Positions 51,155 to 62,012 of a stretch of DNA of 64,000 nucleotides are shown piece after piece (position 1 is the stretch's first letter; each line of letters opens with the position of its first letter). Position numbers and translations under genes: made by a program. Origin of the DNA: Odontesthes bonariensis (taxonomy: Eukaryota; Chordata; Actinopteri; Atheriniformes; Atherinopsidae); NCBI RefSeq assembly GCF_027942865.1, contig NC_134509.1, positions 25,354,697-25,418,696 of the forward strand. Direction: 5' to 3'. The notes beneath the pieces are model-generated. The model was not told where the DNA came from. It worked only from the letters and a program-made list of their open reading frames with translations, and made no database searches.

Positions 51155-52430
51155 TGCGTAGGGGGGATCCTACTCTCCCTCTAACCATCTGCTGCTTCGA
51201 TTGAGAAAAAAAATCTGAAACAAAGGCAGAGTGTGTGTCTAAGTGTATCGCATTCAGCCTCTCGCACCTCCAGCTGGCTTTGTCATGGCAGGCTTCCCCT
51301 CTTCCTCATTCACTCCATAATGGTGCTCAGAGAGAGCCTGCAATTTGCCTTTCCCTTCCTCCCCTTGCTCTGCTCTGCCTTGGGTTTGTAAACAGATCTC
51401 TGCTCATGTGACCACCCGTTTTGCCTCGCAACTCTCTTCTCCTTCAGCCCTCCCTCGCTGCCTCTGTCCTCCAATCTGTAGGCAGAAACGAGGCAGAATG
51501 AGCCAGACACTGACGAATAGGGCGCCTACAAGCATGCTGATGTGTATGCGTCTGTGTGCGCACACCCCTGTGCATGTATATGTGAGAGGGAGAAGAGAGA
51601 CACACTTGCAGCAAAGTCAAGGGAGGCCAGCAATATGCGCATGGCTGATGTCCTGACAACCAAAACAAAGCCATTTGTGTGAAAGAGAGGTCAGGAAAAG
51701 AAGAAATGATGCCTCTTTATGCACCATTTCCTCCTTGCACTCATTCTCAGATTGTATTTTTAGAGCTTTTCAGAGAATCTTTGAAAATGTTTTCATTGTT
51801 TGATGTAACAATGAAACGTGACACAGTTTTGCAGCCAAAGAGCACTTGGAAGGGTGAAGATCCTGACATGAGAAGAAATCAATTTGAAAAACTCAGATGA
51901 AAAAAAAAAAAAGTGAGGAATACCAACATAAGAATCACAGCCTGGACAAAGACGCTGCGTGCACGCCCACCCCCACACCAGCAGTACTGGCTGCCAATTC
52001 GCTGAGGAGGAGAACAGCTGCTGGGCTACTGGGCAAACTGTGAGACGGTCAAGGGGAGTGCTGCTCCACTAATCCTCGGGGGCAAGGGGGAGGGTGGGGG
52101 AGGTTTCAATGGGATACATGCCATTTTCATTCACCCTACCCTCCTCCCCCCTCCAGCTCTAGTAATGTCATTACTCATGAATACTAAGGAACAGCTGGAT
52201 TGACTGCACAGACGCATGAGCATAAATACAGAACTTGGTACTCTGCATGTATTACTGGGCCCTCAGAGGCTTCAGGATAAAATATGACGTGTTGTTACTC
52301 CAGGGTTGTGTTGTTGTTGGCATGTGAGGGGTGGTGGTTCTGGTAACAGCATACTCTCCTGTGAATCCCGGTTTAAGGAAAACAACACTGTGTCAACACT
52401 TTCCTGAAGATAATCACTTTATGAAAAGGT
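50199..52430. other. intergenic / upstream of rnf122-like
   Basis: The first 250 bp or so upstream of the rnf122-like ATG (to about 50,440) probably belongs to its 5' UTR, although no splice acceptor could be fixed. The rest includes a (TG)n microsatellite, C- and G-rich tracts near 52,080-52,150, and no coding sequence that I recognise. Confidence 0.5.
51119..51153. repeat. (TG)n microsatellite
   Basis: About 35 bp of uninterrupted TG dinucleotides, within a longer TG-rich area starting near 51,070. Confidence 0.95.
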
Positions 52431-52439
52431 TTACAGGAT

Positions 52440-52765
52440 ATACAGCCCCAAGTCCACAAAGGTTGAAAATGAAAATAAAGACACAATGCAAAGATTTGCT
52501 GATCTTGAAATTTAATATCTTATTCACAACAGAACATAGAAAACATATCAAGCGTTGAACGTGAGACATTTTAGTATTCCATGAAAACCTCAGCTCATCT
52601 TGAGTTTGACGGCAGCAATACGTCTCAAAAAGTTGGGACGGGTCCATGTTTACCGCTGTGTAGCTCCCCCCTCCTCCTTTAACAACAGCCTGCAAACATC
52701 TGGAAACCGAGGAGACCAGATGTTGGAGCTTTGGGAGATAGTGTTCCAACTGCTTTGGAATTGGG
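52440..52765. repeat. teleost interspersed DNA-repeat fragment
   Basis: The strings 'atacagccccaagtccaca', 'tgcaaagatttgctgatctt' and 'caaaaagttgggac' match, with divergence, a very abundant fish repeat ('tacagccccaattccaa...aaaaagttgggacaggggc'). The 3' end is truncated. I recognise the sequence but not its superfamily with certainty. There is no coding capacity. Confidence 0.6.
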
Positions 52766-52774
52766 GATGTTTTT

Positions 52775-52825
52775 ATCTGTACGAATTGTGCTCTATAAAT
52801 AAAATTGCCTTGCCTTGCCTTGCTT
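52775..52825 (+). repeat. LINE/SINE 3' tail with (TTGCC)n
   Basis: 'gtgctctataaataaaattg' is followed by three copies of ccttg/ccttgc. This is the common 3' end of fish L2/CR1-type retroposons with a short pentamer tail. It abuts the preceding repeat fragment, suggesting insertion into it. Confidence 0.6.
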
Positions 52826-54595
52826 TTATTAATCTCTAGACATATCAATCTAAAATGTATCAATCACTTTTCAAGACTAAAAAGGAAATCCCCCAGTGTT
52901 TGTGAAATAGGCTTTAGCTGGGTGCCACCGACAAAAACAGGGACGGGGCAAATGAGATGCAAATGGTGGTTTTGTTTTCATTGGGACTTGTAAATGTTTT
53001 GGCTGCCACAACCATCTGTTTTTTTTTGCATAAATCTAGGTCTCAACAGTTTTCAGTCTTTTCAGGCCTGAATCAATTTTCTGCTCAGAACAGGGAACTG
53101 ACTCAATAATGTTATTTGCACAGCCATATTTAGGTCAAGTTAGCCATTGTTACAAAACTAGTGGTCATACCAGACAAAGCAAGATTACCACTATGAGTCC
53201 AACTTTCCAAATGTGAAATGTTGTGTAATTTCTCACACACAGTCTTGGTGTAAAGCAAGGAGCAGAAAGGGAAAGAAGTGTCTTCAGCTTTTTACCATTA
53301 TCCATACAACCCATGTTTCATATTTTTGTGCTATGGGAGTATTTATGATGTTCCTGCCCTTGAGAGCAAGATGTCTGTCATGTCTAAAGATATTAGATTT
53401 GCTTTTAAAATGGCCTTCAGATTAAAAGGATAAAAAAGGATCATTTTCAATTTTTTTTAAAATCTTTTACTGGCCAAAAATATCATATTAAAGTGTCATA
53501 TTATCATCGGAAAGAATCAAAAGTAAGCTCACCCCGTGTTTTGTATACCCACCCGTAGCAAAAATAAAGTTGTAGGCATTTTTGCATCTTGGAAATGGCT
53601 ATTGTACACTTTATGTTTTAAATTGAAAAAACTTACATAAATGGTAAAAATTAGAAAAATAAGGAAGAGACAACAGTGAAGTAAGTGAGGTAAGCCATAT
53701 ACAGAGTCTCAGTTGATGAAGCATACATACTAAGTGAACACTACTCAGTAAAAAACCTAATATGCAAAAATCTAATAAAGTGATTCAGCACCAGAGCGGC
53801 ATGTGCACAGACGACTTCGAGCTGCTTCATGTTGAATGAGCTCTTCTGAGTGAATGTATAATCCTGCAAATAGAGCATTAAAGCAGTCAAACCGGCTTCA
53901 GGTAGATGAAAGAACCAGTTCTCAACAGTCAGTTTCAGATACAAATGCTCTTGTTGTCCGTGAGTCTCTGACATCTGCTTGGTGAAATATTTTGATCATT
54001 TTTCAACACAATTTTAGAGGGATCGAAATCTGTTTTTTGTCTTTTATAAACATCCATTTCTAATTGTCTTGTAGCTATGAATCATTACCCTGTTGAAAGG
54101 TTCACTTCCTGTTAAACTTTACCTTTCAGACAGATATCCTCACGCTGTCTTGAAACACTTTGGACAGTGTTCAGAGAATCAGGTCCAGACTTTGTTGGCA
54201 GTTACCCTTTAACACCCTCAAGATTTTCCACGTGAGACATCTTTTCATAATTGGAAATACTCAACCTAGTTATGGCACCCATACTGTTGGAAGAGCGTGC
54301 AAACAAAACTTTTTTACTACTCCTCAAGGATGGCCGGTGAGATTTATTCATATTTACAACTCTTTATGAATTTATATAAATGCTGTTGTTTCCATGTTAT
54401 GGGCTTACATTCTGACGCGACTGTTGCACTCTGAATATTATTAGCAAACTTGTCTGTACATTGAAATTGAATAAAAACAGAAGATAAAACAAGTTCAGAC
54501 TGCATTGATTAATTTTGCAGTCTCAAAGTTGTCCCTGGAACAAAATGATTGTGGCAACTCTGACTTGCCAGTCTTTTCTTTTCTCTTTCAGCTCT

Positions 54596-57500
54596 TCAAA
54601 CCTTACTGTAATACACTGCCCATTCCTTTTTCTCCACGTCAGGGGTGTGTCCCTTTGCAAACCCATTTACTGCACCATTGATATTTCCATTCAGTTTGCC
54701 ATTGTTTTCTCCATCAATTTGGTCCTTTCTCAGAGCCAGAGCTGGCTTACAGGAGTGCCAGTTCCACAAAACCTTGTTCATGTCATCCTGTGCCCTGATA
54801 CCCAGGAGCTTGTCTTCATCACTTTTCTTCTTGTCTTCATCTTCATCGCCACTGTCATCCTTCCTGGAGCGAAGATGGTGGAAGTTTTGCATCTCTCCAC
54901 TAATGTTCTCAAAGTACTGGTGGATGCAAACTTTAGCAAAGCTCTTGGCATGCTCCTTACAGGTCTCATCGAACATCTTGCGTTCAATGTCAATATAATG
55001 AGACCAGTACTTGGTTTTAAGGAAGGCAGCTTGGGTAAAGCAGGGTCGAATAGCTCGGACCAGAAAGGCAGTGAAGGTCATCAAGAGCAAAAACATCCAC
55101 CCACATGCCTGTAAAATAATATAGACAAATAAATACAGACATTAGTATTTCTATTGCAGCAAAAAAGTTCTTAGCAGTCAAAGTAATACTACATGATTGA
55201 AAAATGGAAAAGAGAAGTTAAAAGTTGCTTTGTTAGGCTTTGACGTCTTGCTAGTCTTGAGTGTGTCTGTGATCTTGCTGAGCGGAAATCATCTTGTCAG
55301 ATGAGAAGAATACATTTAGCAGCTTCCTGACAGACATTTCTTTTTAAGAGACATGTTCCTTTTAAGTCTTTATGATGGCCCTCAGGCTACTCAAAGACCT
55401 AAACAACAGCATGGGTGTTTTTTTTTTTTTTTTTTTAATGGAGGACTGAAATGGGTCCCAGTTCCATGAACGATAAATGCAGACACCTACAGTGAAGATG
55501 AAAAAAAAAAAAATGTTAACCCTCTGTATTCCTAAGATTTTACACATGTTAGGGAAAACATCTTGTCCTTATAAGATCTGAAAATTGGGCAAATTAAAAC
55601 GGAGACTAACTGCTTCTGCATTTTGGTATAAGCAGTGTGAAAAACTAAGTATCCCCTTATTGTTCCAGACTAATTAAGACAGTAAGTAGCAGCCAGGTAC
55701 TGCTGAACAAATGCACACGATAAACTGATCATCAGCAAGTGTGAGCACCTCTTTAACATTCGTAATAATCGTAGAGAAGCAATTGTTGCGGCCCATCAAT
55801 CTGGGAAGGGTTGTAAGGCCATTTTCAAATTATCTGGAGTCCATCATTCTTTAGTGAGAAAGATTATTCACAAGTGGAAAACATTCAAGACAGTTGTCAG
55901 TCTTCCCAGGAATGAACGTACAAGAGCTCAGACTGTGAGATGAACTCTCTCAGTTAGCATGTTGAACGTTAAACTTCACGACAGTACAATTAGAAAAGGA
56001 TTGAACAAGTATGGCTTGTTTGGAAGGGTTGCAGGATAAAGCCTATTTTATCTAAAAAGCACAGCTCAGGTTTGTAAAGTTACATCTGAACAAACCACAA
56101 GACTTCTGGAACAATCTCCTTTGGACAGACCAGACCAAAGTGGAGATGTTTGCTCATAAGGCACAGCAGCATGTTTGGAGAAAACCAAACACAGCATATC
56201 AGCACAAACACCTCATACCAGCTGTCAAGCACGGTGGTGGAGGGCTGATGATCTGGGCTTGTTTTTGCAGCCACAGGACCTGGACATTAGCGTGTGCAGC
56301 TATGTGCAGTACTTTGAACTATATACCTTCATGTGACACGAGATTAAGAACAACATATGACAACAGATTTTTTTAAACTTCAGTGCTATATTCAGTCAAT
56401 AACATGATGATACTTTCGTAAAACACCTTTATCCCATTCCGCTTGGGTTTAGACAATGAAACTATGTTGCCATGTTTTAGGATATAAAACATGATTAGTA
56501 CTAGGAAACATTCTTCTTCCCTGTCTGTGACCTCCATGGATGCTATTTTGCTGGTTGACTTGGTTCCATGTAAACACAATACAAAAAAAAATTTAAATTT
56601 AAATTGTAACATCCGGGTTGGTTTTTGAAAAGAACTTCACTTTGTTCCAGGTTCCAAATAAAATCAGTACTTGGTTAAGGTTAGGTCATAGTACAATGCG
56701 TCCATCACCAGTGTGAATGTCATCATTACAATTCACATGCATTTGTTTAACTACCATAGGAAGTTGCATATTATTCAACTTAATGATAGCCCTGTCTGTC
56801 TGCATGAACGCACCCTTTGATACCAAAGTATTCCAGAGTCAAATGTGAGGCCATCTGTCTGACAGCTAAAGCTTGACTGAAATTGGGTCTTGCAACAGGA
56901 CAATGATCCCATACACAGCAGCAAATCTATAACAGAATGTCTTAAAAAATAAACAAATCAGGGTGTTGTAATGATCCAGTCAAAGTCCAGACCTCAACCC
57001 GATTGAAATGCTGTGGTGGAACCCTAGAAAAGTTGTGCAAAAATGAATGGCAGCGAACATCAACAAACTGAAGCAACACTGTAAAGAAGAGTGGACCAAA
57101 ATTCTGTCACGACGTGAGAGATTGACAACGTCATACAGAAAACAATTACTTCCAATTATGGAGTTATGGAGTAAAATTCCTGCTTGTAAAATCCTATTGC
57201 ATGTAGATATTCAGAAATATGAATAAAAAATGGGATTTCTAAGCACTGTAGTACTAATTTATTCTTCTGATTGACATAGCCTACCTTCATGTATGACATA
57301 TGAAGCTACAGTGTTTGTACTGTTAGCAACATGTCACTGCTGTAGCAGCTGGATGTGGAGCTAGCTTGACCTACTTTACATAGTTTTATCTACAGAAACA
57401 CCAGTGAAACTGGGGAGTTGTGAGGTGATTAATTGGGAGAGAACAGAAGATAAAACAAAGTTCTGACACACAAATATTTTTTCAGTTTTTGAACGTGTGG

Positions 57501-58994
57501 CTTATCTTTCTAACCCTAACCCTAACAATAATGTATGAACATTTATTGCAATGAAACCATGAGATGATTTTAAATGGAATAAAATCCCAGATGGGGCTGA
57601 TTTTTGTGAGAACTGGAGGCCAACTTTTTTATTTTGCAAACACCAGTTATTATCCCGTCTGCAAAATTGACAGAGTAGAAAGAATATTTTAATCTTAAAT
57701 GTAGTGAAAGCATAAAGGAGAATAAAAATGCTACAATAAAAAAAAGAATACATAAATAAGAATTACAATTTTAGCCATGTTGTCAGGGTTAGACTGGGTA
57801 CATGGTTGCCACATCAGCAAACCAAACTACGACTCTGCAGAAGAGCACATGATGCTGTTTATACTATCTTTTGGGTCAGCTTCCCGTCCATGGGGATGTT
57901 ATCAGTCTACAGTACATTTTAGAGGTGTGGATAGTGACAATTTTCCTGCAAATTCTTTCACCAAACAAGCTCACATGTTCTTGTTCTGTTCATCTTCTGA
58001 AGCCAAAAATATACTGGCTTTTAATTCTGCATTTGTGTTTATACCCTGCATCTGTGTGACGCGTTGGTTGGGCACATCCTCAGAAATTAAAGCTACACAT
58101 ACACAAAATGCAATAAGTGGCAATGTAATCCTCCAACATCTGTGATTTAGGGGCCCTTAAAAGGCATCGACTATCTTGCAGCTGACACTTTTGCTGCAAG
58201 CAATCAAGCTAGTACTAGCCTCCTTTGTTGTATCCATTTTCATTGTTTACATCCTGCAAACCATCCTGCAAAGCTCACTGGTGAATCCCATAATGAAATC
58301 CAGCAATGACATGTGTAGTACGCGGGCAAGTTTGTGAACAATCAGACTATTGAAGCCAGACACCAACATGAGCATAATGGTGAACAAAAAAGGATATTCT
58401 CCACCTTATGGGGCTTTTCCACTAGCTCGCCACGGCTCGGTTTGGTTGTGTTTCCATTACGAACGAGTATAATTCGTGTCTCCTCGACGTGGGCGGGGTC
58501 GTCGTGACACGGCTGCGCGTGTTGCTGCTCACCCTGTGGCTTTTTGTCGCACAGAAGGCAAGAGAAGAGAGCCAGAGAAGACTCCTGGCCGCCAGTCAAA
58601 ACAGTATTGAAAAGTACCGGAAAGCTTTGTTACGAGCTTCAAAAAGACGACGTTTGGAGGTAAGCTAACGGTTGCTAACGCTAGTTTTAATTATCCGTTA
58701 TGACGCTTCCAGTGACGACACTCATCGCCCAATCAGTGGAAGGCAGTTAGCTGACGTCACCTTTTAGTAACGCTTCGGCCCGCTTGGAACCAGGGCTGAG
58801 GTGATACGGAAAATCGTCCCGGTTGCAGGTACGGCGTGCTAGTGGAAACACGCAATAGCGCGCCGAGCCGAGCCGAAGCGAGCTAGTGGAAAATCGCCAT
58901 TAGTCTACCCTGTTTATTTCCTGACTGGAAACTGATATCAGAGACTTTATATATATATATGTATATATATATATATACATATATATATACATAC

Positions 58995-59046
<52 letters not shown>

Positions 59047-60012
59047 CCACATTGTGCTGTCACTCTGTTTACCGGTTACCATAGTTTATTTCTGCTGTAT
59101 ATTAAATGTTAAGTTAAATGCTACCACTGCGCTGCACTATTGAGTTTGAGAGAAACATAATTTCAATCCTGTGTATGTCCTGTACTATACAGATTTGACA
59201 ATAAAGTTGAAGTCAGCTGCAGAGGAACCTAGAAGACCCTCGCAGACTGGTGAGAATAATTACATTTACATCATGCAGGCCTCACGGGTGGGTGTATACG
59301 GAAACCATGAAATGCCTTTTAACTCGGGAACCTTTCTGAAAAACTAACAAGTTATGTAACAAATGGTTTCACATCACTTGTCTCCAGGAATTTGTCACGA
59401 AGAAGCTGACCGTAGACAACCATTAAACAAACAATGGAGAGAAGAAAAAAAAATAAATCAGGGTACCTGTGATATACACTTGATGTATCTTGATGCTGCC
59501 ACTCTTAGTTCATGATTCTCAAACAGGTCTTTGCAGGGAATCCTCGCCAGCAGTTTTATTTTCTCCGTCTCTGACATTCCTGAAACAAGACTATGATTTC
59601 CAAACCTTTCAATATCCAAGTTGATGCTGAAAGCACAGAGGAAGCTCTTCCCATCCATTAGAGTGACAGACACCCACACTGCAGGTGCAATTAAAGATCT
59701 CTGTGTGATGGAAATAAACATGTAGCGTAGGACTGATGGATCCTTCGTTCGACTCCCTGTAGGTCTTTTCCACTCCTCGGCAAGTACTGACACATTATTG
59801 TTCAAGACAAAACCTAACAAAAAGAACCATATAGGAGGTACAATAAGCAGTCCGATCCCGTAGGTGTAGTTGTATTCTGGCATACAGGGGCAGCTGAACT
59901 CAAAGGCAGAGTACATCTGAGCACTTGCTAGTGCCATGATACCACAGATCCCATTCATAAAAGACTCCTGGTTGGACTGGAGGAACTGGAACATCATACG
60001 AAATTTATCCAT
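54596..60012 (-). CDS. calhm1: Calcium homeostasis modulator 1 (CALHM1)
   Basis: CALHM1 is a large-pore, voltage- and Ca2+-gated plasma-membrane channel that releases ATP, known from taste cells and neurons. Exons: 59467-60012 (182 codons) and 54596-55108 (171 codons), separated by a 4.36-kb GT-AG intron, phase 0; 352 residues (human 346). Family features include the start [20 protein letters not shown] and four transmembrane helices. The conserved extracellular cysteines are C41, C43, C126 and C160. A DGK motif at 120-122 corresponds to the aspartate implicated in permeation. An N-glycosylation sequon NHS lies at 139. The C-terminal tail ends in YYSKV, close to the mammalian YFSKV. The tail also has an Asn-Gly-rich run ([14 protein letters not shown]) and an acidic [12 protein letters not shown] stretch that mammals lack at this position. 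Confidence 0.97.
55589..57250 (+). mobile_element. Tc1-like transposon remnant in the calhm1 intron
   Basis: Decayed Tc1-type transposase sequence reads left to right: 'catcaatctgggaagggttg' (helix-turn-helix part), 'ctttggacagaccagaccaa', 'catttggag'-like and 'caagcacggtggtggagggc' (core), then 'cctcaacccgattgaaatgc' near the C-terminus. The right end ...GCACTGTA at 57,250 fits a Tc1 inverted repeat (TACAGTGC). The left end is uncertain. A stretch at about 56,350-56,880 does not look like transposase and may be a further insertion. Stop codons and frameshifts make it inactive. Confidence 0.8.
57511..57526. repeat. short telomere-like (CCCTAA) repeat
   Basis: The sequence ctaaccctaaccctaac carries about 2.7 units of the vertebrate telomere hexamer. 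It is short enough to be chance. Confidence 0.5.
58409..58899. mobile_element. PIF/Harbinger-type MITE in the calhm1 intron
   Basis: Terminal inverted repeats of about 30 bp (left TGGGGCTTTTCCACTAGCTC, right reversed TGGCGATTTTCCACTAGCTC) are each bordered by TTA (58,406-58,408 and 58,900-58,902). A 3-bp TTA duplication is typical of PIF/Harbinger. It is 491 bp and notably GC/CpG-rich compared with the surrounding AT-rich intron. No transposase is encoded. Confidence 0.85.
58947..59045. repeat. compound (TA)n-(CA)n microsatellite
   Basis: About 35 bp of TA with interspersed TG/CA, then mixed (CATA), then about 40 bp of CA dinucleotides. It immediately follows the Harbinger-type element. Confidence 0.97.
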
Positions 60013-62012
60013 CTTTTGAGATGTTGTGGACCTTTAATTCAGAACCTGTTAAATCTGTGAAAAGAAGCACAGTTGGAAGTTTAATACAAGTATAAAAAGT
60101 GGAAGAAAAGACAGCTCAGCATGCCAGTGTTTGGGCCACTGCACAAACACTGAAAATCATTGTTGTAAAAGCTTCTACTTAAAAGGACCAGATAGTGGGA
60201 ATCATCGTCTGAATGGAACCTGAATGGGATTTAAACCTTTATCAATACTTTATAAATAATGTTAATGTTTACACCAACATTTAGACTACAGAGCTGAAAA
60301 ACATCTGTTTTTTAAGTTGCTAATAAAGCCTTTAACTGGGATAAGTAAGGGTTAACTAATTATTCTAATCTGTTTAAAACCCCCAAAGTTAGTAAATCTC
60401 TAAATGTATTTTGGCTGAGCACTTTTCCAGTGGTTCTGCAGTGAGAAAGAATCTAAAAGTTGGTCTAACTATGAAACATTTGTAAATGGTTCAACAATAA
60501 TCAGGCTATTATCAAGATTTATTGAAAGGTATCTTATCAAATAAAGGCAGCTTTTGACCCTCATAATCATTCTCAGCCAACGTTCCTACAGACAAAGGTT
60601 TAGCTCGATATACTGACAAGAGAATTGTAAATATTGATCACAAAGTTACATCACACTCTTACCTTTATACTTAAGCTTGGATGAGCAGATAAATGGGAAA
60701 AAAAAAGGTTAAAAAGTCATATTATGACACTGTCCATAGTAAATATCTTGTAGTTCCGTATATGCCTTGCAAATACTGTATCCTTGACCGACTGTAAAGG
60801 ATTCTCGAACTCTCTGGTGATGTTCCAGACCGACCCAGGCATCAGTCAACATGCCCCTCCCTTTACAGGCACCTGCGTTTGTGTGATGTTACAAAAGGTT
60901 CTCGTTCAGGGTGCCCTTTTCACGAAAGTAAACCTGTTACAGGCTCAGAAAACATTTACATAGTTTCCATTCCATCTTTTACTCCTTAGAAAATACTTTT
61001 TTTTTTTTTAGATCAGAGTACTCTGTAGTAATGAATAATCCAAGGTACCCGATCATCAAGGGCATACTATTGTTCTTGCTCTAACAATCCATGACATGCA
61101 AAAAAGCTCGCAAACCATTCAAATTTTGGTGGCGTTGGCTGGAAAATTTGGTTTTCGTCAGCAAGGTGAAGGGCGAATCCATTCCCACCTGCTCTATTAG
61201 AGATAAACCAATCAAGACACAATAGTTAATCAAATGCAAAATGTGACCTATGGGCAATCTTTAAGGGGTTAGTTTAATTCGTAAAGTCCTTTGAACACAC
61301 CTGGATCTACAGAATGAAACAGAGCTTGACAAACCAGTTAGAAGCCCACAATAGGATAAAAGACAAGTTTATCCATCTATTCATGAACAAAAAACACTTA
61401 CTACACAGTTTGTTTGAACAAAAGTATGCTTGAAACCTAATTGTCATTATCACAGCATTGTACTGCATTACTAAAACTGTTTGAGTGACTTAGACCTTTG
61501 TGAATAGGCAGTTCAAATTTCAGGAAGTCAGCTCAAACTTTTTATTTCTGAATGTTGCACAGGAAAGTGTCACAGCAGAGCACATGGGCAGGGTGTGCAG
61601 GAAGTAAGTCACAACCTACACCTAAAATAGGAAGAGACCTCAGAGTCTGTTACTGTGCAAGGTTATTTCCTCCTTTCTATCGATTCACACAATATCGGAA
61701 CGTTGTACTACCAAGATAATCAATCTCTAATTTAGGTGCGTATTATTCTTTTATTCATCTTATGTTTTGTGCAATAAGTAATGATGCTTCAGATTCAGTT
61801 GAACCACAAAAAGAAATAAGAATGCTTTCTGGCAGTTGAGGAAGTCACTTCACTCTTTGTGGCTTTGCAACATTTCTAGTAGAATATTCTTATATGCCAA
61901 TGCGAGAAGTTTTATTCAGTCTTTTGTTTTCAAATATTTAATTGATCACAAAAGCCTTTTTGAAATAGATTTTTTCTGACTCTGCTCCTTGATCGTTTCA
62001 CAGACAGTATTG
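60013..62012. other. intergenic region between calhm1 and itprip
   Basis: The two genes are divergent here. No coding exon was found. In particular there is no second CALHM-type gene, whereas human has CALHM1, CALHM2 and CALHM3 together. A splice acceptor 'tttcacag' ending at 62,003, ten bases before the itprip start codon, implies an upstream non-coding itprip exon that I could not place. Confidence 0.6.

Noticed and set aside
58900-59082. 60-codon minus-strand frame
   Set aside because: It is the translation of the TA/CA microsatellite.
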